A program made the position numbers and the translations under genes. A stretch of DNA of 64,000 nt, taken from Hydractinia symbiolongicarpus (lineage: Eukaryota; Cnidaria; Hydrozoa; Anthoathecata; Hydractiniidae). Every line of letters starts with the position of its first letter. Positions within the stretch are counted from its first letter, which is position 1. Positions 23,001 to 34,657 of this stretch are shown one piece after another. The notes beneath the pieces were generated by a model. That model was not told the DNA's origin. It made no database searches and worked only from the letters and a program-made list of their open reading frames with translations. The stretch is from positions 22,878,001-22,942,000 of the forward strand of contig NC_079883.1 of assembly GCF_029227915.1 (NCBI RefSeq), written 5' to 3'.

Positions 23001-24474
23001 AAATCATTAATATTGTGTTAGGGACTGTTAATGTTAGGCGAGCTGATATTTTATTTACGTTCATATGAGGCGAGCTGGCCTGGTTTAGCAGGCTGAAAAA
23101 AGTCACGAAAGTTTGTTTATATATACTTCAAATCGCATTCTAAAGTTAATTTAAATTACAGGGATTGGTCAAAAAGATGTAATCAATTATGCTAACAAAT
23201 AATGCTTATTTTACCAAAGCAACGATCACTTCAAACGATAAAACTTGATGATAATGTTAAGCTAATAATATTCTGTACGGAAATGCTAATAAAAGTTTAT
23301 ATTTAGCATTTCAGTACAGAAAAAAAAATGCTTTCTACAAATAAAATAATTTGATCATGCACAAAATAAAAGACTCAGCACGGTCATCCGGGCTGATGTG
23401 TTCATATGGAAAATTCTATCCCGCCTCGACCCAGCCTGTTTTGCCGATATCTCGGTAAAAACAACCGAGATATCGGCAAAGCAGGCTGGGTCGCTTCTCA
23501 TATAAACACAAGCATTTTTTTATAAGGTTTTTTGGAAACATGGCGAGATCTCGCCATATAAACAGCCCCTTAGAAGGTTTTACATTTTTAAATTCTAAAA
23601 CATTTTATAGAATGGATTATAACTATTTATTCGGACTGTATATACGTACTACAAAGAGGTCGGACGAAATACAACCAATTTTTTGTTCCTCTCTCTTTTT
23701 CAACTGCTGAGAGCCTTAGTCTGCTTGTTTGAAACTTTAGAAGGCCTATGCGCGTGAAATATATAGAAATGCATGAGGGTATTATATTATAGCAGTATTT
23801 GGCGAATTCAATTTTTAGCTTCAAGATTATTTTTTTAATTCTCTAAGCAGTCTCTTATTCTCTTAAAAATGGAACAAGTTAAAATATACATAAAGAAGAA
23901 GAAGACGAACACAAATTAAATAATATAAAATAGAATGACAGTTGAGGATCAATATGTTATAGTCATTTAAAAAAATAAAAATAAAGAATGAATCATTATT
24001 AGTATGAAAATATTTTTAGGTGATTGGATTTTATTGAAACGCAATGTCTGCTTTGGAGCACGTGCAAACAAGTTTGGAACATTTAAAGTACAACATGACA
24101 CAGTATTGACAGACATAAAATTGGTACATGTTGGTGGACCTGGTCTAACGTGCGAAGAAAACATGCCACTAACAAAGTGGGGTTGTGAGCACAATAGCGA
24201 TTATATTGATGGAAATGTTGCGGCTGTCATTACAGATGATCAAAACAACCTACTTTATCCATCTATGGATGATTATGCCGGTCGTGGATTCTTTACTGTA
24301 CCAGGCTACAACGCCAACTCACCCTATCTCATCTTTGATGCAACAAGTCACACTGTTTACAAAGGACAGGAGCTTAGATTGCATTATGGTGAAGCTTGGG
24401 CGTCTGATGGATACCCCTTTAATAACAGTGGTGAATCATGTGCAGATATTTATGCGAAATTGTGTGACGAATAA
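20044..24474 (+). CDS. Secreted PAN/Apple-like protein with Cys-rich linker and a C-terminal module of unknown function (family copy 1)
   Basis: Three exons, 20044-20388, 22016-22100 and 24020-24474, join in phase (885 bases, 294 aa). Exon 1 encodes a hydrophobic signal peptide (residues 1 to about 22) and a PAN/Apple-like domain whose cysteines lie in RCLIICMQYPKCKSFSY and CRIHHS. Exon 2 encodes a 28-residue linker with six cysteines (CEERKPCKCGKC, then CDETGFKC). Exon 3 encodes a module of about 150 residues with VCFGARAN, HVGGPGLTC, KWGC, DDQNNLLYPS, PGYNANSPYLIF and HTVYKGQELRLHYGEAW, ending in LCDE. PAN domains usually bind protein or sugar. I do not recognise the C-terminal module. The same architecture recurs at 35655-37855 and 59905-63039 on the other strand, which supports the exons. 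The likely site is extracellular. Start chosen as the ATG before the signal peptide; an ATG four codons on is also possible. Confidence 0.82.
20692..20807. mobile_element. 116-bp MITE with 9-bp target duplication
   Basis: The ends CAACCTCGTCCCCAGG and CCCTGGGAACGAGGTTG form a good inverted repeat. The element is flanked by exact copies of TATGCATGT (20683-20691 and 20808-20816). A 9-bp duplication is typical of Mutator-like elements, so MULE-type mobilisation is inferred. Partial relatives of the end lie near 18919 and 21360. It sits in intron 1 of the PAN-type gene. Confidence 0.85.
23388..23571. mobile_element. Foldback MITE with nested inverted repeats
   Basis: The outer ends GGGCTGATGTGTTCATATGG and CCATATAAACAGCCCC pair. 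Inside, 23427-23493 is a near-perfect hairpin with 30-base arms (CGACCCAGCCTG...CGATATCTCGGT). At 23538-23555 lies a perfect 18-bp palindrome, ATGGCGAGATCTCGCCAT. It lies in intron 2 of the PAN-type gene. Confidence 0.8.
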
Positions 24475-24703
24475 TTTTTTTGTGAATGATGCAATCCTCT
24501 TCAGTTTGAATTAAATCAAGAAATGCGATAAATTTTTTTCTTAAACCTTAAAATGAAGGAAAACTGTGTTATTTTAAGACTTTACACGATAAACATTACA
24601 TTATTAAATTTCTATGTAGATACACACGAGATTGAAAGAAGTTAGTTAAAACTTTTAAAACCAAGTATTTTAGTTACAATCTTATTATTATAAAAATATT
24701 ATC

Positions 24704-24709
24704 AATAAA
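24704..24709 (+). promoter_or_regulatory. Likely polyadenylation signal AATAAA
   Basis: Canonical AATAAA about 230 bases after the stop of the PAN-type gene, within an AT-rich 3' flank and before the LINE that begins near 24985. Confidence 0.5.
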
Positions 24710-24984
24710 AATTAGTAACAACAGCTGCCAATGTTTCATAACACATGCGGAATTATCCAGCCGAACTTTAACGACGCTTAGCCGAATCTCAATGTCTTAT
24801 GTTAATTTCGATGTCCCATTTAACCGCGCAGTCAAAGAAGCGGAAAATTTTTCTTTGGTCTCAGAGGTAGTTATTTTGCTGTATTATGTTTGTGATTATT
24901 TTTATTTATTTGGTAGTACATATTTGTAGTAGATATAAAATGTATAATAATTGCACAAGGTTATAAAATATGTCCCTAAGAATT

Positions 24985-27400
24985 CAGCAGTTTTTTTTAT
25001 GTGTCAAATGTTTTCAACTGTAGCTTGCTGCTACTCTGTGGAGATATTGAGCCATGTCCAGCGCCGTTTTTTGGTAACCTTTATTCATCTTGTGGTGTTA
25101 AGGGATTGAACATTTTACATCAGAACGGGGATTATTCAATAATACTGCAAATATTGAGATTTTATTGTCGAAACATATCTACATATTGACACTCGCTAAA
25201 ACACGCACAACTTCTGCATTCTCGGATAATCCTTTCTAAGTCCGGGGGTAAAGTTTCGTCTCAAAACCAAGAAAAAATGGAAGTGGTGGAGGTGTTGCGA
25301 TATATATTTCAGACATACATCAAAAAAAAATACTTGATTTGGAAAAACCTAATATAAAATGTATTTACATTGAGTTAGTGTTGAAAGGGAGAAATTTAAT
25401 CATATGTTCAATATATCGACCCCCTGATTCATCTGTTCACTCAAATCCAAATTTTGCTTGCGATCTCGCTGAAATGTTGAAAGTCGTTAATGACCAATCA
25501 ATGGAAACAATCCTGCTGGGAGACATTAAAAATCTTAAAAGAGACAACCATCAATGCTTAAAGCAAAATTTCAGTGTTCAATCATTCAAACAAATTGTTA
25601 ATAAGCCCACAAGAGTTTCAAATGAAAGCAGTACAATAGAAAGCAATTCAATTGACATTTTTCACAAACAATGAATCGACAATCGCACATGTTGATGTTT
25701 TATCTCCGAGCCTTAATGATCATGAATGCGTGGGTTGCGTGAGAAAGATAAAACATCAGAAATTTCCACTGCGTCAAATCACATTTCGTAATTATAGTCG
25801 CTATAATCCCGATGAATTCAAAAATGATTTGAAAACACATCACTAGTCAATTATCTATGAAATGTCATCTGTATATAATGCTTGGAAGTATTTTAAGGAA
25901 GTATTTGTGAATATTTTGGACAAGCGTGCTCCCATTATCCATAAAAAAATTTAAGGTAAAGCGTGTTAATGGGTATCAACTAAATTCAAGGAACTCATGA
26001 ACAAGCAAGATGAAGCATTGCGTAAAGCTTGTAAAGGTAAATCCGAAACTGATTTCGCTGAGTATAAAACTTGAAAAAATCACGGTAACAACAAAATTCG
26101 AATAGCCAAAAATCGGTATCAAAAAGATATTTTAATCGAATATATAAAAAAAACGCTAAAATTTTGTCAAACTATCGAGACCATCATTCTTACCAGCAAA
26201 AACTCTAAAAACACTCAATCATTGTCCATTGATAAAGAGTCTTTATAATATAGCAAACTCGTATTGTCAATACTTTTCATCATGCGCGCTAAAGCTCAAG
26301 ATCTTGCTTTCCCTATACAACACTTACGATGGAAAAACCCAAGAAAAACAATCAAAGGACGCCAAATGTTTTTACCTTCGGGTAAGTTAGCAAATTGTTT
26401 GTTGAAAAACGACTTGCTACGTTGAAACGAAACAAAGCAACCAGTGCTGATCGTATACCTCCGAATTTGTTAAAAGATGCTGCTTCTGAAATCTCTGCAC
26501 CCCTGTCATTCATCATTAATTTATCACTCAGAACCAATTCGATTCCCAGTGACTGAAAGTTGGCGAAAATCGTGCGGCTTTACAAGAAAGGTGATACATC
26601 TCTAAAATCGAATTACAGACCGATATCCCTACTTTCAGTCTCTTCAAAGAATTTAAAGCGTGCTGTCCATCATCAACTAATCGATTTTCTTGAAAAAGAA
26701 TAACTTTTCTCAAAAAACTAATATAATTACAGAAAACACAGATCCACCGACCATGCGACCATACTTCTTACTGACAGCATTCGGAAGTCTATCGACAAAG
26801 GTAACCTCGTGGGTGCTTTATTTGTCGATTTGTTAAAGGCTTTCGATACTCTTAGTCACGCAATCTTGTTGGAGAAATTGAGATCTTGTTAAGGCATTAA
26901 AGGCATCGCTCTAGGTTGGTTTAAGGACTATTTATTTAATAGAAAACAATTTTGCAAGATCGATGGTGTTAAATCGGAATTAAGTCATATAATCTGTGGA
27001 GTACCCCAGGGGTCAATATTGGAGCCTATACTGTTCTTATTATATTTCAACAATTTTGAAGATCACGTCCCGAATTCACACATTGTTCAGTTCGCTGATG
27101 ATACAGTTTTATATTGCTGCCCTTGATCAAATGCTGAATGAAGATCTTTCCAGTGTCCAAAATGATTTTGCTGGAATTAAATTTATTATGAATGTCAGTA
27201 AAGGAAAAACTGAATCTATGGTATTTGGTACACACAAAAAACTGAACATGTCATCAAGAAGTTTAATTAATTGGCTCTTAGTAAATGGTAAAAACGCAAC
27301 TTCAGAATTCAACTTCATTTTGTTCTTATTTATGGAAAGTCCCATAATTCCAATAATTCCCAAGAATTTTTGTTGTTGTTTTTGAACAAGTCGCTTAAAA
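24985..27400 (+). pseudogene. CR1-like LINE ORF2 relic (endonuclease and reverse transcriptase)
   Basis: Plus-strand pieces in three frames spell a non-LTR retrotransposon polyprotein in order. The N-terminal LLLLCGDIEPCPAP is at about 25020. The AP-endonuclease part has ICSIYRPPDSSVHSNPNF and ETILLGD (25339-25530), and its end has SPSLNDHECVGCVRKI (25700-25745). The reverse transcriptase has NKATSADRIPPNLLKDAA, LAKIVRLYKKGD, NYRPISLLSVSS, VGALFVDLLKAFDTLSH, GVPQGSILEPILFL and the catalytic QFADDTVLY (about 27090-27115). Stops and frameshifts are frequent, so it is dead. The expected sequence after the RT core fades near 27330-27400, so the 3' part is missing or unrecognisable. Family assignment is by resemblance to CR1-type elements common in cnidarians. 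Confidence 0.9.
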
Positions 27401-29131
27401 CTAGTGTTTATATGGCAAATCGGGGGTTATTGTTGCCGATACAAGCAATCAAGAACCTCGAGTCTATCTATAACACGCGATTAGTCGGTGATTTTTGTAT
27501 CATCTTTAATCCAAAATATGAGAAAACATAAAAGTTTTCAAAATAGGTGGTAGTGTGCCACGCTATTTTTATTGTTTTTTAGCAATTTGACTTAATGATC
27601 GAACCCAAAAGGTTCGTGTGGTAATTAATGACATCGTCATTGCGGCCTTAGTTGGTGATGTGTTTAGGTTTGCTATTTTAAAAAAGTTGGAAGAAGCAGA
27701 AAAATGTTGTTTCCGGCGTTTCATGTACTGCGAAATTGCCAAAACGTGATTTTTCCGCGCTTCTATAAATCGAGTGTTGCGTAATATAGGCTGTATTAAC
27801 TGACCGCGGGAAGTATAATAAAAGCGCGTCTTGCGTTTCACTCTTATCATAAAAAGCTGTCATATTCCAAAATTTCTAATTCCCGCGGTTTTTCTGCGGT
27901 TTAGACATATATCTATTACAACTATATATACAAATAACGTCATAAGTGACGGGGCCATTTTTAAGTCACTATATTTTTTTATGATCAGAGTAAGACCTTA
28001 AACGCGTTTTATAACACTTCCCGCGGTCAGTAAATTGGGCCCATAGTGCGCAAGACACGATTTACGAAAGCTCGGGCCATGCTAGCTACAGCGGGCTGAG
28101 TAGCTTAAACTATGTGTACTAAGCCATCTTATTGCAAAGTGCAAAGTAAATACAAATAGCTTTCTTGACCAAGTAGAGGATTTCTTCTATAATCAAGACC
28201 ACTTAGATACCTTGAAGGGAAAGCTCGATGAATTAATTATGATGGCGTCATATAAAGAGGTTGTGTAATAAGCTTAATCAGGACGTATGATGACTTATCT
28301 GGTTTGAATAGTAAGAGGATTCCTGTTATTGAGTTAAGATTACCTTGCCTGACTTATTTCACGCTCTGCAGTCGTCTATCTGAATCTCACTGGTATTTTA
28401 CCCTTGTGACAGGCGTTGTTCTAATTTGTGCAATGTCTCTATCTCTTGTCGTATTTTTGCTGCGGTTGAAGGTGTAGAAATAATTATCATTAGAATAATT
28501 CACGGTCGCTATGGCAAAAAAATTCACTTCAAGATCTTTCAAGAAAAATGGACTATTGGTTTACTAATGTTTTGCAAACATTTTACGTGCAGACAGTGTT
28601 TTAGGTGAGATCAAAGCGGCACAGTGGGCTGATTGTATGTTATAAAGCACCAAGGTAACTGAATGAAGCTTTTGGTACACTTTTGTAACGAACCTGGTAA
28701 AAAACGCTCCAATGCCTTGAGAGAAAGTTGCAGAACTTTTGAAAATTACGGTGGAAGGTCGAAAATGTTTAAAGCTGTGGTATTGCTACACCGAACAGCA
28801 TAAATCTATGTATCATCGCGTTTCATCAAACTGACAAAAAAATGGAATTTACACAGTTCATTCGATGTTAAAAAATGAAATATTACTTGATGACATTAAG
28901 CAACAAATTTGTGTTAACAAATCTGATTCATTATTGAATTTCTAGGAAATTCTTTAAAACCGTCATTTTTTTCTTTCGGAGTATTTTTTGAGAAAAAATC
29001 GACCCTGGGATTTCACGTTCCTCTGAGAGGAGGATAGTATTGGTATGACTGACTAACTAACCCTTTCCCAAATGGTCAATTGCAACGTCAGATTTAAACT
29101 TCGTACCCAAACTCCCTAGGTACTGGGAAGT
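27401..29131. other. Non-coding stretch, no gene recognised
   Basis: Contains the inverted repeat 27799-28047 and otherwise AT-rich sequence without exon-like frames that I recognise. The short open frames between 28426 and 28608 show no family resemblance. Confidence 0.45.
27799..28047. repeat. Imperfect inverted repeat, arms of about 60 bases (MITE-like)
   Basis: ACTGACCGCGGGAAGT followed by TATAATAAAAGCGCG at the left pairs with the right arm, which read in reverse complement gives ACTGACCGCGGGAAGTGTTA. Matching continues inward to ATCATAAAAA. Confidence 0.7.
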
Positions 29132-29511
29132 CATCTAAATGACGTTATAGGCCAAAATTGGTCCAAGAATTAAAACTACTTCATTTTCACAAAAATTGGC
29201 AAAGTTAACAAATAAAGTATGCTGAAAATGATGGTGATACAAAAGTTTGATTTTTTGTCACCTAAATGTCATTTCAGGCCAAAATTTGTCGAAAAATTAA
29301 AACTACTTTATTTTCGGTCAAATTTGGCACAGTTAACAAATAAAGTATGCTGAAAATGATGGTGATACAAAAGTTTGATTTTTTGTCACCTAAATGTCAT
29401 TTTAGGCCAAATTTTGTCCAAAAGTTAAAACTACTTTATTTTCAACAAAGATTGGCACAGTTAATAAAAAAAGTATGCTGAACATGATGGTCACATCAAA
29501 ATTTTGTTCAT
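29132..29511 (+). repeat. Three tandem units of about 127 bases
   Basis: Units begin near 29132, 29259 and 29387. Each holds ACCTAAATGTCATT, AGGCCAAAATTTGTC, TTAAAACTACTTTATTTTC and AAAGTATGCTGAAAATGATG. Units 1 and 2 share a long identical run through AAATAAAGTATGCTGAAAAT; unit 3 is more diverged. Confidence 0.85.
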
Positions 29512-30571
29512 AAACGTTTCAATCGCAAGATCAACCATGATGAATGATAGGCTGTATTTTTTGTTAGCAATTTTTTTCAAAATGTAAGTTTATTATGACA
29601 CGTTTCGTTTTGTTTGCGTTTGTTGTAAGATATGTCACTTGTGTGCTTTATCTTCAGAGATTCATGCACCAAAACTCGTCGAATGTTTGGCACGATAACA
29701 CAACGAATTAGCAGGTTGTCATCAAATGTTTTGGTAGCGAGCGGAAATTCTTAGAGCCCCCAGGGCTTCTTGTTCATGTTTAAAGGTTAGTGTTGTTGCA
29801 ATATTTGTGACGCTTCAAGAAAAGCCAAGTATTTATTTTTGGGTATTGGAAGCTCCGAGTTATCGGGATTATGTCAAGTTCGAAAACGAATTCATGAGAC
29901 ATAAATTTTTTAAAAAAAAGGAAATATCTGTACTTTAGCTTGATTTTTTTATTAGGATAAGTTAATGTTTTTAAAACTAAAGGAAATACCAACCTGTCCG
30001 CAAAATATCTTTGATGAATTTTATGTTTAACTAACTTTATTGCGTAGAGAATAAATAAAAACAACAAGATAAAATAAGCTAAAACTTTTCAGTAAAAATA
30101 CCATCTACAGTACATACAAGATAATGTTTATTTTCCGATATGCTCCGTTGAAAATTTTTGTCGAGACACTGGATCAACCCACATGCGAAAGCCCAGCGGA
30201 ACGCCTAATAAAAGTCCCAAACTTTTTTTTATTTTATTTTGCCACAATTTTCCAAAAATAACCCTCATATTTATCTGACTTAACTTATTTTCTGCATATG
30301 CCACAAGAAATGTTTAAAAACTGATTTTAAAGGATCAAAATACAAAGCAAACGAGTTTTAGCCGCTAGAAAAATAACTTATAATTATGCAGAAGTAACAA
30401 GGGAATATTTGAAGTGTAGCTGACTTGGTGAAATCCCTGCAAATTTCAGTAAGTTCCCTCCTTTTTTGTTGGTAATAAATTTAATTGTTTTGTCTCATAT
30501 CCTCTATCTTGTTCTCCATGGAGAATATGAGGGCCATTTGGGGGGGGGGGACCTAGGTTGGCCATTTGTTC
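29512..30571. other. Non-coding stretch, no gene recognised
   Basis: AT-rich sequence. A 14-bp palindrome TTCTCCATGGAGAA lies near 30512 and a G run near 30540-30550. No supported gene. Confidence 0.45.
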
Positions 30572-30718
30572 CATAGTCATAAGAAAAAAAGATCTGGCGT
30601 CTTTGTGCCGTACTATTGTTACCGATATTCATGATGTGATAAATAGGGTGACCTGAGTTTTGAAAACGCGACAAAAACATAAAACAATTGTCAATGGTCT
30701 TTTTTTCTTATGACTATG
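30572..30718. mobile_element. 147-bp element with perfect 21-bp inverted repeats
   Basis: 30572-30592 (starting CATAGTCATAAGAAAAAAA) is the exact reverse complement of 30698-30718. No coding capacity. Probably a MITE. Confidence 0.75.
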
Positions 30719-30754
30719 CTTGCCCTTACAGTCCCAGGGGCAGACCAAGCTTAA

Positions 30755-31498
30755 CCCTATTCGGTCCGGGGTTTTTCGAACATACTTTGACCGGCGGGGG
30801 GGGGCGGATTCCGCCCCCCCTCAATAACTTTTCATAGGGTTGTTCAAATTGAATCAAACTTGGCACACTTATAGTACGTCATAAAAGGAACAAAATGGCG
30901 CCAAAAAAAATTTGCTTGCAACAGCACGTTTTCTGTGACGTCATCAGAAGCTTGAAAATTGTTAAAAATGCCACTATCTGCTTAAAATATAATTACTTTT
31001 GTTCTAGAGCGAATTTTTACATTCTGTTTGAAGTTTCTGAAAGCTAAATAAAAGTTATTTAACATATCTTCCGGTTTTTACATGGATCGGATAAAAAATT
31101 GCCAAAAATTGCCCGAAAATCCGTTTTTTTCCGATTTTCGGGTAAAATCCGACAAAATCGGGAATTCGGATTAGTCACGTGTTAAAATTATTCAAAATGA
31201 TTCTTCTTGATGAAACAAAGTTGTGTTGCAAGTTTCAAGTTCTAAGGAAAATCCTAACAGGAGTTATTATATTTTTCCCATTATAAGGATTTCATAGAGA
31301 TTTTTAGGGGTAGTTTTGAGTAATGGCCAATATCAAAGCCTCCGAAAGATATGGGACCTAAAAAATTAGCATGCAGGTGTCTAATAGATAAATGTTGAAA
31401 CTCAGTAAATATCATAGCCATATAACAAAGTAATCAGGAGTTATTAAAAAAAAACCGTCAGGGGGGGCGGAATCCGCCCCCCCCCGGACCGAATAGGG
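30755..31498. mobile_element. 744-bp non-autonomous DNA transposon flanked by TTAA
   Basis: TTAA at 30751-30754 and 31499-31502 flank inverted termini CCCTATTCGGTCCGGGG and CCCCGGACCGAATAGGG. The TTAA target suggests piggyBac-type mobilisation, by inference. Each end also has its own GC hairpin (GGGCGGATTCCGCCCCCC at the left, GGGGCGGAATCCGCCCC at the right). There is no coding sequence. Related copies lie at 46481-47142 (inverted) and 18055-18212 (degenerate). Confidence 0.88.
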
Positions 31499-31559
31499 TT
31501 AAAGTGATATAACAGGTACATACATGTCGATTTCCGTCAAGAAAATATTGTTCCTTATG

Positions 31560-33107
31560 GGTAAGTGTGATCTATTGAGAGCTCCTGTACTGAAAATATC
31601 TGCCCAGGATGAAAATCTGGGTTTTTGGGAGATAATAATAACATGCGTTATATGAGGTTTCAGTAAACTAGATAAATGTATTAGATATTAAAGTAAAAGA
31701 TGTAAATTTTATAAAGGAGTAAGAAACAAGATGTTTGATGGCTATAGCTAGGCTAGCTAGCTATTCAATATAAAAGTTGCCATAAATATCTAGACCAACC
31801 TCGTTTTTATGGAATGTTTTAATTTTCTGCTACTACGTCATATCATAACCAGCATATGGGTTACTATAAATAATGAATTAGCTTGTCTCGCTGTTACAAT
31901 TTTTGCGACAAGTAAAAGCCACTTGATCGAGTTCTCATTTTTCACTTGGACATGATCAGAAAGAAGGACCTTGGTTGTTTATGTTTTTCAACTCTTGACT
32001 TCAGAAAGTTTTATTTCAAAACAAGTTATTATTTTTTCACCCTGAAAGTAGATTTTATGGTAACGGAATCGTTTAAGAAGCATTATTTATCAAAAAATGG
32101 GCTAACGGGTAATTAGATAAAGTTAATTTTGTTGGGATATACAGAGACTAGCTAGCTAACTAGTTTATTATTTTGTCAGCACTTATACTTTACAAGTCAA
32201 GTAAATTCACAAATAAAATGGATCTGAAGGGTCAAGATCTGGTTTACATTATGCAACCAGCTAAAAAACTTATATTTCTCGCCTTTTTTTTGGCTGGGAA
32301 ATATTATTTTTTGAGGAAATTCTGAAAAAGTTAAAAGCTTTTAACTTTTGGAATTCCGTCCAATCCATAAAAAAATTCCGAATGATGCTGTAAACTTTCT
32401 CTTTACGGACATGTCCATCCGGGAACTATTAAATCAAATGGAGATCAGTCTTTACGTACAATTTAAGAACATAAGTTTCTGTTCCTTAAAAAATCTACGT
32501 AAGCACTCCGTAAGGGTTTACCTACTTTCCGTTAAACATGTCACATGTACGAAAACATTATACGCAACGTGAACGAATGAATTAAAACCAGCTTATTCCG
32601 TGAGCCCTCAAAAGTAAAGATTTACGTACGTGTGAATGTGGATTTATTGATAACTCTATGCTAATTAAGATGACAATCCAAAACAGTTTTAGATACAGAT
32701 TTTTAATTACTAATTTCAATTGTTTTTCTGCCTAAGTGGATGTTTCCACGGGCCTAATCGACTATAATAATAAAAGAAAAACAAAGAAAAATGTTACCAT
32801 TCGGAAAATATTTTCCTTGGCATATCAAGCGATTGTTGATTTTCGCGAAGGTTTTTTAATCAAAATCCGTCTGAAATTAAAATTGATGCCAAAATTTTGC
32901 GTTTTTATGACCTCGCAATACTTTCTGCCTGCGAAAGTTTCTGACCATAGTAACCCGGAAACATTTCTGGTGAATATATAATACTAATCGGGTCAAAATT
33001 TCAGTCCCGTTGCAAACGGCAGTGTCCACGTGAAATTAAGTATAGAAGATTGATAAACGCATGCACGCTTGTTTCATAACAACACGGCACACATGTTTTA
33101 CCAAACT
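31560..33107 (+). repeat. Tandem duplication, unit 1 (about 1.55 kb)
   Basis: Nearly identical base for base to 33108-34657, from GTAAGTGTGATCTATTGAG to ACATGTTTTACCAAACT. The one difference I found is a single G in the run near 31629 / 33177. The unit contains GCTAGC clusters and no supported gene. Confidence 0.95.
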
Positions 33108-34657
33108 GGGTAAGTGTGATCTATTGAGAGCTCCTGTACTGAAAATATCTGCCCAGGATGAAAATCTGGGTTTTTGGGGAGATAATAATAACATGCGTTA
33201 TATGAGGTTTCAGTAAACTAGATAAATGTATTAGATATTAAAGTAAAAGATGTAAATTTTATAAAGGAGTAAGAAACAAGATGTTTGATGGCTATAGCTA
33301 GGCTAGCTAGCTATTCAATATAAAAGTTGCCATAAATATCTAGACCAACCTCGTTTTTATGGAATGTTTTAATTTTCTGCTACTACGTCATATCATAACC
33401 AGCATATGGGTTACTATAAATAATGAATTAGCTTGTCTCGCTGTTACAATTTTTGCGACAAGTAAAAGCCACTTGATCGAGTTCTCATTTTTCACTTGGA
33501 CATGATCAGAAAGAAGGACCTTGGTTGTTTATGTTTTTCAACTCTTGACTTCAGAAAGTTTTATTTCAAAACAAGTTATTATTTTTTCACCCTGAAAGTA
33601 GATTTTATGGTAACGGAATCGTTTAAGAAGCATTATTTATCAAAAAATGGGCTAACGGGTAATTAGATAAAGTTAATTTTGTTGGGATATACAGAGACTA
33701 GCTAGCTAACTAGTTTATTATTTTGTCAGCACTTATACTTTACAAGTCAAGTAAATTCACAAATAAAATGGATCTGAAGGGTCAAGATCTGGTTTACATT
33801 ATGCAACCAGCTAAAAAACTTATATTTCTCGCCTTTTTTTTGGCTGGGAAATATTATTTTTTGAGGAAATTCTGAAAAAGTTAAAAGCTTTTAACTTTTG
33901 GAATTCCGTCCAATCCATAAAAAAATTCCGAATGATGCTGTAAACTTTCTCTTTACGGACATGTCCATCCGGGAACTATTAAATCAAATGGAGATCAGTC
34001 TTTACGTACAATTTAAGAACATAAGTTTCTGTTCCTTAAAAAATCTACGTAAGCACTCCGTAAGGGTTTACCTACTTTCCGTTAAACATGTCACATGTAC
34101 GAAAACATTATACGCAACGTGAACGAATGAATTAAAACCAGCTTATTCCGTGAGCCCTCAAAAGTAAAGATTTACGTACGTGTGAATGTGGATTTATTGA
34201 TAACTCTATGCTAATTAAGATGACAATCCAAAACAGTTTTAGATACAGATTTTTAATTACTAATTTCAATTGTTTTTCTGCCTAAGTGGATGTTTCCACG
34301 GGCCTAATCGACTATAATAATAAAAGAAAAACAAAGAAAAATGTTACCATTCGGAAAATATTTTCCTTGGCATATCAAGCGATTGTTGATTTTCGCGAAG
34401 GTTTTTTAATCAAAATCCGTCTGAAATTAAAATTGATGCCAAAATTTTGCGTTTTTATGACCTCGCAATACTTTCTGCCTGCGAAAGTTTCTGACCATAG
34501 TAACCCGGAAACATTTCTGGTGAATATATAATACTAATCGGGTCAAAATTTCAGTCCCGTTGCAAACGGCAGTGTCCACGTGAAATTAAGTATAGAAGAT
34601 TGATAAACGCATGCACGCTTGTTTCATAACAACACGGCACACATGTTTTACCAAACT
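33108..34657 (+). repeat. Tandem duplication, unit 2 (about 1.55 kb)
   Basis: The second unit of the pair. From about 33390 onward the sequence is also related, at lower identity, to 58045 onward, so this unit leads into the older segmental duplication carrying the PAN-family genes. Confidence 0.95.

Noticed and set aside
24185-24514. Second reading frame over exon 3 of PAN-type gene copy 1
   Set aside because: A shadow of the real exon; the same shadow recurs at 59865-60128 over copy 3.
29132-29511. CRISPR-like array
   Set aside because: Three long, diverging units without short conserved repeats and unique spacers, in a eukaryotic setting.
29780-30067. 95-codon minus-strand frame
   Set aside because: Composition of AT-rich non-coding DNA, no motif, no splice or start context.
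32348-34531. Identical open frames of 74 and 81 codons in both tandem units as possible duplicated genes
   Set aside because: They lack a convincing ATG start and any family resemblance. Their identity is explained by the 1.55-kb tandem duplication.
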